NCBI GenBank assembly: GCA_026395895.1
Contig: JAPLXV010000022.1
Location: 1 to 52,934, forward strand
DNA: 52,934 nt
Direction: 5' to 3'
DNA from: Candidatus Nomurabacteria bacterium
GTDB taxonomy: Bacteria > Patescibacteriota > Minisyncoccia > Phycocordibacterales > UBA9973
This document shows, in pieces, positions 17,814-26,751 of the stretch. Every line of letters begins with the position of its first letter. Position 1 is the stretch's first letter. The notes under the pieces were generated by a model. That model was not told the DNA's origin and did no database searches. It was given only the letters and a program-made list of their open reading frames with translations. A program made the position numbers and the translations under genes.

Positions 17814-17842
17814 AAAAATCGCCCTTAGGGCGATTTTTGTTT
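17814..17842 (+). terminator. Rho-independent terminator after the RRM gene
   Basis: aaaaatcgccc-tta-gggcgatttttgttt. Confidence 0.8.
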
Positions 17843-17876
17843 GCAGATAAAACATATATGTGATATAGTCTTTTCA

Positions 17877-17933
17877 GGGGCGTGTAGTTCAGTTCCGCCA
17901 GAGGCGGATAAAGTCCGAATGCTGTCCTGTGAG
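17877..17933 (+). pseudogene. tRNA-Ile 5' fragment interrupted by a palindrome
   Basis: gggcgtgtagttcagt ... aatgctgtcctg repeats the 5' half of the tRNA at 17943; the D-arm is replaced by tccgccagaggcggataaagtccg containing the perfect palindrome tccgcc-aga-ggcgga (17894-17908). Confidence 0.85.
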
Positions 17934-17942
17934 TTTTTAAAA

Positions 17943-18014
17943 GGGCGTGTAGTTCAGTGGTAGAACGCTGTCCTGATAAGACAGAGGCCGTAGGTCCGAT
18001 TCCTACCACGCCCA
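17943..18014 (+). tRNA. tRNA-Ile(GAT)
   Basis: Acceptor GGGCGTG/CACGCCC; anticodon stem-loop ctgtc-CTGATAA-gacag; T-arm taggtccgattccta. Confidence 0.95.
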
Positions 18015-18015
18015 C

Positions 18016-18279
18016 ATGGCGGAAATTGAAAATAATAAAAGACAAACAGGCCCTTGGTGGAAACCAGCAGTTGAAATATTTAGTGAAATTTCTACGTGGA
18101 TTATTGTACCCATAGTGTTGGCATTGGTTGGAGGCAAAGCCTTGGATGCGCATTACGGGACAAAACCGATTATTTTTCTTTCATTGGCAGGATTTGGATT
18201 TCTGATTACATGTTTTGGTATATTTCGGATTGTGAAGAATTATATGAAAAAATTGAAAGAAATAGAAAAGAAAAATTAG
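18016..18279 (+). CDS. AtpZ/AtpI-like ATP synthase accessory protein
   Basis: Two-TM protein (STWIIVPIVLALVGGKALDAHYGTKPIIFLSLAGFGFLITCFGIFRIV) immediately upstream of atpB. Confidence 0.75.
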   Translation: MAEIENNKRQTGPWWKPAVEIFSEISTWIIVPIVLALVGGKALDAHYGTKPIIFLSLAGFGFLITCFGIFRIVKNYMKKLKEIEKKN

Positions 18280-18282
18280 TTT

Positions 18283-19173
18283 ATGGAAACACAAATACAA
18301 CAAGAACAGATTAGTCATGAGACAACTCTTTTTGCAGAGCCAGTTTTTCATTTTCAAAATTTTGCTATCACCAATGCTCTTTTGACTAGTTGGATTGCTG
18401 TCATTGTCATTATTATTTTATCTTTTGTTCTTCGTTCTAAACTGAAAGAAATCCCTGGTAAGATTCAAAATTTTTTTGAAATGGTTATTGAAGGCGCGCT
18501 TTCTATGTGTGATCAAGTGACAAATGACAGAGCTCTTTCTATGAAAATTTTTCCGATTGCTATTTCGGTTTTCTTTTTTATTTTAGTAAATAATTGGTTT
18601 GGTATACTTCCTTTGGGTGGTTTCGGACTTTTAGAGAGAGGAAAGGAAGGACTTTCTTTTGTCCCATTCCTGCGCGGAGGCACGGCGGATATAAACACCA
18701 CTATTGCTTTGGCTACTATGGCCGTGATCGGAGCCAATATTTTCGGTGTTTTTTCGATTGGTATCTGGAAAACTTTCAATAAATATGTTAATCTAAAAGT
18801 AATTGGACAAATAGGAAAAAAAATACGCAAAGATCCTACTGTTATTATTGTTGCTCCAATTACGTTCTTTGTTGGATTAATTGAAATTGTAGGCGAATTC
18901 GCCAAAATTGCTTCTCTCTCTTTTCGTCTCTTCGGAAACGTATTTGCTGGAGAAGTTTTACTTGTTTCCATGGCGGCCTTGGTTGGATATATTGTGCCAA
19001 TACCTTTTCTTTTTCTAGAAATATTGGTAGGAGTAATTCAAGCGCTTATTTTTTCAATTTTACTGGTTGTTTATTTTACTATTGCATCCACTGATCATGA
19101 TGAACATGATGAGCATGAAAAAAAACCTGCCTCGTCAAGTCAAGGCGGGCATGAGGTCGTTATTATTAATTAA
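18283..19173 (+). CDS. atpB: ATP synthase F0 subunit a
   Basis: SFRLFGNVFAGEVLL, IEIVGEFAKIASLSFRL, VGVIQALIFSILLVVYF. Confidence 0.95.
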   Translation: METQIQQEQISHETTLFAEPVFHFQNFAITNALLTSWIAVIVIIILSFVLRSKLKEIPGKIQNFFEMVIEGALSMCDQVTNDRALSMKIFPIAISVFFFILVNNWFGILPLGGFGLLERGKEGLSFVPFLRGGTADINTTIALATMAVIGANIFGVFSIGIWKTFNKYVNLKVIGQIGKKIRKDPTVIIVAPITFFVGLIEIVGEFAKIASLSFRLFGNVFAGEVLLVSMAALVGYIVPIPFLFLEILVGVIQALIFSILLVVYFTIASTDHDEHDEHEKKPASSSQGGHEVVIIN

Positions 19174-19395
<222 letters not shown>

Positions 19396-19412
19396 GTGAA
19401 AATTAATGAACG

Positions 19413-19500
19413 GAGTGAATATAATTTTCCTTACCCTGTTAAATAAATTTTGCGGAGCAAAATTTGTCCTGCAGGACATTTAACAGGGTGGAAATTTATA
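19413..19500. repeat. Nested intergenic palindrome between atpE and atpF
   Basis: accctgttaaat (19433-19444)/atttaacagggt (19478-19489) perfect 12 bp; inner aaattttgc/gcaaaattt; perfect gtcctgcaggac (19466-19477); partial outer ataattttcc/ggaaatttat. Confidence 0.85.
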
Positions 19501-19528
19501 TAGTCGCTCTGCTCTTTATAAATTAACC

Positions 19529-20020
19529 ATGGATTCAATCATCAACACATTTCACATAGACTTTAAAATTATTATTGCCCAAATTTTTAATTTTGGGATT
19601 GTTTTTGTAGTTTTATATATTTATGCCCTGAAGCCTTTAAATAAATTAATGAAGGAACGTTCAGAAAAAATAGCTAAAGGGGTGGATGATGCAAAATCAA
19701 ATGCTCAGATTCTAAATAATACCAAAGCTGAGTACGAAGAAGCTTTAACTAAAGCGCGCAAGGAAGCAGATAAAATATTTCAAGAAGGTAAAAAAGAAGC
19801 AGAAACCAAAAAAGCTTTAATGTTGGAAAAAGCAAAAGATGAAGTGGCTTTAATGATTGAAAGCGGAAAAAAGAATTTGGAAAATGAAAAAATAAAAATG
19901 GTGGCTGAAGCCAAAGAAGAAATTACTTCCTTGTCTGTAAAAATAGCAGAAAAAATATTAGGTAAAAATATTGATGGACATTTTGATCAGAAAACAATAA
20001 AAGAATTGGATAATATTTAA
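19529..20020 (+). CDS. atpF: ATP synthase F0 subunit b
   Basis: N-terminal TM, PLNKLMKERSEKIAKGVDDAKSN, long charged helix; position in operon. Confidence 0.93.
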   Translation: MDSIINTFHIDFKIIIAQIFNFGIVFVVLYIYALKPLNKLMKERSEKIAKGVDDAKSNAQILNNTKAEYEEALTKARKEADKIFQEGKKEAETKKALMLEKAKDEVALMIESGKKNLENEKIKMVAEAKEEITSLSVKIAEKILGKNIDGHFDQKTIKELDNI

Positions 20021-20024
20021 AACC

Positions 20025-20435
20025 ATGGCAACTTTATTAAACAATGACATAGCCCGCGCGATTTACTTGGTTTCAAAAGATAAAACGCATACCGAACTTC
20101 ATGATGTAAATAAAAAAGTGATGGAATTTCTAGCTCGCAGACGATTACTATCAAAAACTCCTGACATATTAGAAAGATTAGATAAAATAATAAATTATGA
20201 AAGTGAAAAAATTGTAGTAAAAGTATCAAGTGCTCGAAAATTGAAAGAAGAACTGAAAAAAGAACTCATATTTTTTTTAAAGAAACGTTATAAAGTGAAA
20301 GAAGTTGTCCTCACCGAAACATTGGATGAAAAATTATTAGGAGGAATGAGATTAGAAATAAATGACGAGATAATTGATTTAACAGTAAAAAATAAAATTA
20401 AAAAATTACAAGAACATTTAATAAGAAAAATATGA
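20025..20435 (+). CDS. atpH: ATP synthase F1 subunit delta
   Basis: Position between atpF and atpA; C-term [33 protein letters not shown]. Confidence 0.88.
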   Translation: MATLLNNDIARAIYLVSKDKTHTELHDVNKKVMEFLARRRLLSKTPDILERLDKIINYESEKIVVKVSSARKLKEELKKELIFFLKKRYKVKEVVLTETLDEKLLGGMRLEINDEIIDLTVKNKIKKLQEHLIRKI

Positions 20436-21934
20436 GCACCAATTATATAGTAGAAAATTTAAAAAAAGATATAGATAATTTTTCATCACAGATAAAAGCC
20501 GAAAAAGTTGGTCATGTCTTGGAAGTTTTTGACGGTATCGCAAAAATATCTGGACTTTCGGATATAAAATCGTCTGAAATGGTTACTTTTCCTAATGGTG
20601 AAATGGGTGTGGCTCTCAACCTAGAAGAGGATACTGTGGGAGTTATCATTTTTGATGATTTTTCAAAAATAAAAGAAGGGGATGAAGTGAAAGCTACTGG
20701 AAAAATTTTGGAAGTTCCGGTTTCAGACAATATTATAGGAAGAGTAGTAAATGCTTTAGGTGTAGAAATTGATGGAAAAGGAGTAATCAAAGCAGACAAA
20801 ACCTATCCGATTGAAAAAGTTGCTCCGGGAGTTATTACTCGTCTTTCTGTGGACAAGCCAGTGGCTACAGGGATTAAAGTCATTGATGCAATTATTCCTA
20901 TCGGTCGTGGACAGCGTGAACTTATCATCGGTGACCGTCAAACTGGTAAAACTGCTATTGCTGTGGATACGATTTTAAATCAAAAAGGTCAAAACATGAT
21001 TTGTGTTTATGTTTCTATCGGCCAGAAAGATTCTAAACTTCGCAAAATTCAAACTCGTTTAGAAAAGGGTGGCGCTATGGCTTACACTATTATTGTATCT
21101 GCGGGATCTTCAGAACCGGCTCCATTGTCTTATATTGCTCCATATACCGGAGTTTCTATCGCGGAATATTTTATGGATCAAGGAAAAGATGTTTTAATAA
21201 TTTATGATGACCTTTCTAAACATGCCGTAGCATATCGTGAAATTTCTCTTTTACTCCGACGTCCACCAGGCCGTGAAGCATTTCCTGGAGATGTTTTTTA
21301 TTTGCACTCTCGTTTACTTGAACGCGCTTGCCGAAGAAATCAGGAATATGGAGGTGGTTCCATTACTGCTTTACCAATAGTGGAAACCCAAGCCGGAGAC
21401 GTGACTGCTTATATTCCAACCAATGTTATTTCCATTACGGATGGGCAAATCTTTCTTGAAACAGATCTTTTTTATAAAGGTATTCGTCCAGCGGTGAACG
21501 TCGGTCTCTCAGTTTCTCGCGTAGGGTCAAAAGCACAAATTAAAGCAATGAAAAAAGTAGCCGGAACTTTGAAATTAGACTTGGCCCAATATCGCGAACT
21601 TGAAGCTTTTGCTCAATTTGGTTCTGACCTTGATAATGCCACCAAACAACAACTTGAACGTGGTAAGCGCGCAGTGGAAGTGTTAAAACAACCCCAATAT
21701 GCCCCGATGGCCGTAGAACGCCAAGTAGCAATACTTTATGCTTTGACTAAAGGTTATTTGGATGATGTGCCGGTAGATAAAATTAAAGAATTTGAAGAAG
21801 GTTTAATAAATTATACAGAAAATAAAACTAAAAAGTTTTATAAAGAAATTACTGAAACAAATATGTGGACCGATACAGGCGAAGCAGAATTAAAAAAAGC
21901 GATAGAAGATTTTAAGACAAGTTTTGTGAAATAA
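20432..21934 (+). CDS. atpA: ATP synthase F1 subunit alpha
   Basis: [68 protein letters not shown]. Confidence 0.98.
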   Translation: MSTNYIVENLKKDIDNFSSQIKAEKVGHVLEVFDGIAKISGLSDIKSSEMVTFPNGEMGVALNLEEDTVGVIIFDDFSKIKEGDEVKATGKILEVPVSDNIIGRVVNALGVEIDGKGVIKADKTYPIEKVAPGVITRLSVDKPVATGIKVIDAIIPIGRGQRELIIGDRQTGKTAIAVDTILNQKGQNMICVYVSIGQKDSKLRKIQTRLEKGGAMAYTIIVSAGSSEPAPLSYIAPYTGVSIAEYFMDQGKDVLIIYDDLSKHAVAYREISLLLRRPPGREAFPGDVFYLHSRLLERACRRNQEYGGGSITALPIVETQAGDVTAYIPTNVISITDGQIFLETDLFYKGIRPAVNVGLSVSRVGSKAQIKAMKKVAGTLKLDLAQYRELEAFAQFGSDLDNATKQQLERGKRAVEVLKQPQYAPMAVERQVAILYALTKGYLDDVPVDKIKEFEEGLINYTENKTKKFYKEITETNMWTDTGEAELKKAIEDFKTSFVK

Positions 21935-21935
21935 A

Positions 21936-22253
21936 ATGCTTGGAAAATCATCACAAATTAATAATGATTTTTGGGAAGAGTCTTCAGAATTTGAACTTAA
22001 AATGGGACATTTTTTAAATGGAAGAATGAACAAAGACGAAGCTGAAGATTTTGTTAATGAATGTTTGGAGGATAAAAAGAAATTAGAAGATCTTATAGAT
22101 TCTCAAAGAATTCATAATATATTACAAAAATTAATAAATGATTCAGATTTTTTAGATAAAATTAAAAAAATGGATATTGAGCATCAAAGACAAGAAAAAG
22201 TAAAAAAAATATTGAAAGATATTTATGGTGTTGATTTTAATAACCTTAATTAA
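21936..22253 (+). CDS. Hypothetical protein inserted in the atp operon
   Basis: 105-aa charged helical ORF directly after the atpA stop; no family recognised. Confidence 0.7.
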   Translation: MLGKSSQINNDFWEESSEFELKMGHFLNGRMNKDEAEDFVNECLEDKKKLEDLIDSQRIHNILQKLINDSDFLDKIKKMDIEHQRQEKVKKILKDIYGVDFNNLN

Positions 22254-22256
22254 TCT

Positions 22257-23096
22257 ATGGCAAGTACTAAAGAAAAAATTAAAAATATTGCATTATTTGA
22301 AGGAAATAAAGTCCGTCGTGTTTGGTATGAAAACAAATGGTTTTTTGTTATTTCCGATATTGTTTTTGTGTTAACTGAATCAAATGATGTAAAACAATAT
22401 GTTAAAAAAATGAGAGTAAGAGATCCAGAGCTTTCTGTCAAGTGGGGTACAATTTGTACCCCACTTCCAGTTGTTTCAAGGGACGGGAAACAGAGAGAAG
22501 AATTAACGGCTGATTTGGAGGATATTTTTCGTATTATTCAATCCATCCCATCCCCAAAAGCTGAACCATTCAAACAATGGCTTGCGAAAGTCGGAAAGGA
22601 AAGAGTAGATGAAATCCAAAATCCAGAACTTGCCATGGAACGAATGAAAAGTTTATATGAACAAAAAGGTTATCCCAATGATTGGGTTGCAAAAAGGATG
22701 CGTGGTATCGCTGTTCGTAATACCTTGACGGATGAATGGGATAAGCGGGGACTTAAAAAAGGAATTGAGTACGCAATTTTGACTAATGAGATAATACAAG
22801 GAACTTTTGATATGAAAGTGGATGATTATAAAAAACATAAAAATCTTTTTGTCCAACATAATTTGCGCGACCATATGGGAGATATTGAGCTTATATTGAC
22901 CATGCTTGCCGAAGCAACAACAACCAAGCTTTCTGTGGACCGTGATTCAAAAGGTTTTAATAAGTTACATAATGATGCAAAAGAAGGAGGAGAAATAGCA
23001 GGAGAAACACGCAGAAAAATAGAAAATCGTTCTGGTAAAAAAATATCAACAAAAAATAATTTTTTAAATATTAAAAATAAGAAGAGATTAAAATAA
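22257..23096 (+). CDS. BRO-N/antirepressor- and DinD-like DNA-binding protein
   Basis: FEGNKVRRVWYENKWFFVISDIVFVLTES, IFRIIQSIPSPKAEPFKQWLAKVGKERVDEIQNPELAMERMKSLYEQKGYPNDWVAKRMRGIAVRNTLTDEW. Confidence 0.88.
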   Translation: MASTKEKIKNIALFEGNKVRRVWYENKWFFVISDIVFVLTESNDVKQYVKKMRVRDPELSVKWGTICTPLPVVSRDGKQREELTADLEDIFRIIQSIPSPKAEPFKQWLAKVGKERVDEIQNPELAMERMKSLYEQKGYPNDWVAKRMRGIAVRNTLTDEWDKRGLKKGIEYAILTNEIIQGTFDMKVDDYKKHKNLFVQHNLRDHMGDIELILTMLAEATTTKLSVDRDSKGFNKLHNDAKEGGEIAGETRRKIENRSGKKISTKNNFLNIKNKKRLK

Positions 23097-23115
23097 AATA
23101 TGTTAATATAATTTT

Positions 23116-24066
23116 ATGGCATCAACCAAAGAAATTAAAAGAAGAATAAAGAGTGTGAAGAGCACAAAGAAAATCACTAAAGCGATGGAACTTGTGGCTG
23201 CTTCCAAAATGAAGAGAGCAGTCTCTTCAACTCTGGCTTCACGTTTGTATGCGGAATATTCTTGGGAAGTTTTAACTTCCATTGCTAAAAATACAGAAAA
23301 GATAACTCATCCACTTTTTGTAGAACGTGAAGTAAAAAATATTTTACTTCTTCTCATTACTTCCAATCGTGGACTCTGCGGTGCATATAATACGCAGGTT
23401 ATTAAAAAAGTTTTGGCTTTTCTTCAAAATTCCCAAAAGACGGTCTTTGGGGAAGAATCCAAAAGACCGTCTTTTGGGATTGATATTGTGGCTATCGGCA
23501 AAAAAGGAGACGTAATGATGCGTCGGGTAGGCAAAAATATTATTGCTAGTTTTTTTGAATTGCCAAGCAATGTTTCTCTTTTTGATATTATTCCAATATC
23601 TGAATTGGCGGTCAATGAATACAATCTTTTAAATTATGACAAAGTTTTGGTTGCTTATACTGATTTTGTTTCTGCTCTTTCCCAAAAACCAAATATTAAA
23701 CAAATCATTCCAGTTTCTAAAACAGATTTGAAAGAATTAATTGAAAAAGTTGCGGAAGCCGGTCTTCCGCGAGAAGAACGCGGAAGACCGGCTTCCGCAG
23801 AGAAACCAGTAGATTATTTATTCGAAGGAGATCAAGAAGCACTTATTGGTTCATTAGCAGAAAAAATAACTCGTATGCAAATATATCAAATGTTTCTTGA
23901 ATCTAACGCTTCCGAACAATCTTCTCGAATGGTCGCTATGAAGAATGCTTCAGATGCTGCAGGAGAAATGATAGATGATTTAACATTAGTATTTAACAAA
24001 GCTCGCCAGAGTAATATTACCAGAGAAATTTCGGAAATAAGTGCTGGTATGGCGAGTGTGAATTAG
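23116..24066 (+). CDS. atpG: ATP synthase F1 subunit gamma
   Basis: KEIKRRIKSVKSTKKITKAMELVAASKMKRA, LITSNRGLCGAYNTQV, C-term SRMVAMKNASDAAGEMIDDLTLVFNKARQSNITREISEISAG. Confidence 0.97.
   Translation: MASTKEIKRRIKSVKSTKKITKAMELVAASKMKRAVSSTLASRLYAEYSWEVLTSIAKNTEKITHPLFVEREVKNILLLLITSNRGLCGAYNTQVIKKVLAFLQNSQKTVFGEESKRPSFGIDIVAIGKKGDVMMRRVGKNIIASFFELPSNVSLFDIIPISELAVNEYNLLNYDKVLVAYTDFVSALSQKPNIKQIIPVSKTDLKELIEKVAEAGLPREERGRPASAEKPVDYLFEGDQEALIGSLAEKITRMQIYQMFLESNASEQSSRMVAMKNASDAAGEMIDDLTLVFNKARQSNITREISEISAGMASVN
23431..23479. repeat. In-frame palindromic element inside atpG (family F3)
   Basis: tcccaaaagacggtcttt (23431-23448)/aaagaccgtcttttggga (23462-23479), perfect 18 bp; the right arm ccaaaagaccgtcttttgg is itself palindromic; encodes SQKTVFGEESKRPSFG. 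Confidence 0.93.
23751..23799. repeat. In-frame palindromic element inside atpG (family F2)
   Basis: tgcggaagccggtcttccgcg / cgcggaagaccggcttccgca, perfect 21-bp arms, 7-nt spacer; each arm is gcggaag...cttccgc; encodes AEAGLPREERGRPASA. Confidence 0.96.
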
Positions 24067-24074
24067 AGCGGGAA

Positions 24075-24112
24075 AAGGCCTTGCCTTAAAAGGAGCCCAA
24101 AGGCAAGGCCTT
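24075..24112. repeat. Intergenic hairpin upstream of atpD (family F7)
   Basis: aaggccttgcctt / aaggcaaggcctt, perfect 13-bp arms; near-identical to 25532-25567. Confidence 0.9.
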
Positions 24113-24159
24113 AAAGAGCTAAAAATTATTATTAATATTATAAAAATAACAAAAAGTAA

Positions 24160-25515
<1,356 letters not shown>

Positions 25516-25531
25516 AAATTTAAAATAGCTA

Positions 25532-25567
25532 GACCTTGCCTTAAAGGGAACCCAAAGGCAAGGCCTT
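25532..25567. repeat. Intergenic hairpin downstream of atpD (family F7)
   Basis: gaccttgccttaaagggaacccaaaggcaaggcctt; 33/36 identical to the copy upstream of atpD. Confidence 0.88.
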
Positions 25568-25593
25568 GAGGAGAAAATTTTAGAAATAAATTT

Positions 25594-26037
25594 ATGAAAC
25601 AATTAAAATTAAAAATAATAACACCAGAAAGATTAATCCTTGAAGAAATGGTAGATCAAGTAAGTTTACCGACTACTCTCGGCGAAATTACTGTTTTGCC
25701 GGACCATATTCCACTAATTACTGGACTTACTTCTGGTGATGTGGTGGCTTTAGTAAATGGTGAACATGTACCGATGGCCGTTGTTGGTGGATTTTTGGAA
25801 GTAAAACAGGATGAGAATGGAATTACCAATGTGGCTGTTTTGGCTGATTTTGCTGAACATATGTCAGAACTTTCTGATGAAGCGATAGAAAAAGCCAAAG
25901 CTCGTGCCGAAGAACTCAGGAAACAAATGGAAAATAAAGAAGTTGTTGATTACGAACATTTTGCTGCAGAACTTGAACGCTCTCTCACTCGGGTAAAAAT
26001 CGCCGACAAGTGGAGAACAAAGAAATATAGAAAATAA
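25594..26037 (+). CDS. atpC: ATP synthase F1 subunit epsilon
   Basis: LKIITPERLILEEMVDQVSLPTTLGEITVLPDHIPLITGL. Confidence 0.95.
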   Translation: MKQLKLKIITPERLILEEMVDQVSLPTTLGEITVLPDHIPLITGLTSGDVVALVNGEHVPMAVVGGFLEVKQDENGITNVAVLADFAEHMSELSDEAIEKAKARAEELRKQMENKEVVDYEHFAAELERSLTRVKIADKWRTKKYRK

Positions 26038-26038
26038 G

Positions 26039-26749
26039 ATGAGTAAATTTTATGTAGTGGCGACGCCAATAGGGAATATGGGAGACATCACTCTTCGGGC
26101 TATTGAGACGCTCAAGGAGGTGGATTTGATATTGTGCGAAGATACTCGAGAAACAAAAAAAATTTTACAGAAATATAATATAAATACTCCGACCATGAGT
26201 TATCATAGTCAAAGTAAATTAAATAAAGTAGATAAAATTTTTGCATTATTAGAGGAAGGAAAAAATTTAGCTTTAGTTTCGGATGCTGGTACTCCCACTA
26301 TTTCTGATCCAGGGGCAATGCTAATCGCAAAAATCAAAGAAGTTTCCCCGAAGCCCAGCTTAGGGGAATTTCCCCTAAGCTGGGCTTCGAGGATAGAGGT
26401 TATACCCATTCCCGGTGCTACAGCTGTCATCGCTGCACTTTCGGCTTCGGGATTACCAACACATGAATTTACTTTTCTTGGTTTTCTTCCGCACAAAAAA
26501 GGGAGAGAAACTTTATTTAAAGAAATTGCCGAATCAAAACGTACCATGGTTTTTTATGAATCTCCACATCGTATTTTGAAAACATTAAAATCCCTACAAA
26601 AATTTTGTCCCAACAAAAAAGTCTGTTTGGCTCGTGAAATTACTAAAATTTATGAAGAATTCAAAACCGGTTCTCCATCTGAACTCCTAGAATACCTAAC
26701 CCAAAATCCTATTCACCAAAAAGGGGAGTTTACGGTGCTAGTTTCCTAA
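26039..26749 (+). CDS. rsmI: 16S rRNA (cytidine(1402)-2'-O)-methyltransferase
   Basis: FYVVATPIGNMGDITLRAIETLKEVDLILCEDTRETKKIL, LVSDAGTPTISDPGAMLI, VIPIPGATAVIAALSASGLP. Confidence 0.97.
   Translation: MSKFYVVATPIGNMGDITLRAIETLKEVDLILCEDTRETKKILQKYNINTPTMSYHSQSKLNKVDKIFALLEEGKNLALVSDAGTPTISDPGAMLIAKIKEVSPKPSLGEFPLSWASRIEVIPIPGATAVIAALSASGLPTHEFTFLGFLPHKKGRETLFKEIAESKRTMVFYESPHRILKTLKSLQKFCPNKKVCLAREITKIYEEFKTGSPSELLEYLTQNPIHQKGEFTVLVS
26344..26394. repeat. In-frame palindromic element inside rsmI (family F1, same as gatB)
   Basis: ttccccgaagcccagcttagggga-att-tcccctaagctgggcttcgaggat; left arm identical to the gatB arm; encodes SPKPSLGEFPLSWASRI. Confidence 0.95.
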
Positions 26750-26751
26750 TT

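Noticed and set aside
17794-18153. 119-aa minus-strand ORF
   Set aside because: Antisense to the tRNA-Ile, its fragment and the AtpZ-like gene; no coding support.
19126-19149. cctgcct...aggcggg hairpin near the atpB 3' end (KKPASSSQGG)
   Set aside because: Short, imperfect arms; suggestive of the same phenomenon but not strong enough to list.
22440-22466. aagtggggtacaa-t-ttgtaccccactt palindrome inside the BRO-like gene as another inserted element
   Set aside because: It encodes KWGTICTPL, which matches the WGQIVTPL-type motif I recall for this antirepressor family at the same position, so the peptide looks native. I do not count it as an insertion, although the 13-bp arms are striking.
22257-23133. 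Shared MASTKE start of the BRO-like gene and atpG as evidence of 5'-end capture
   Set aside because: Only six residues match, codons differ, and similarity fades at once; could be coincidence.
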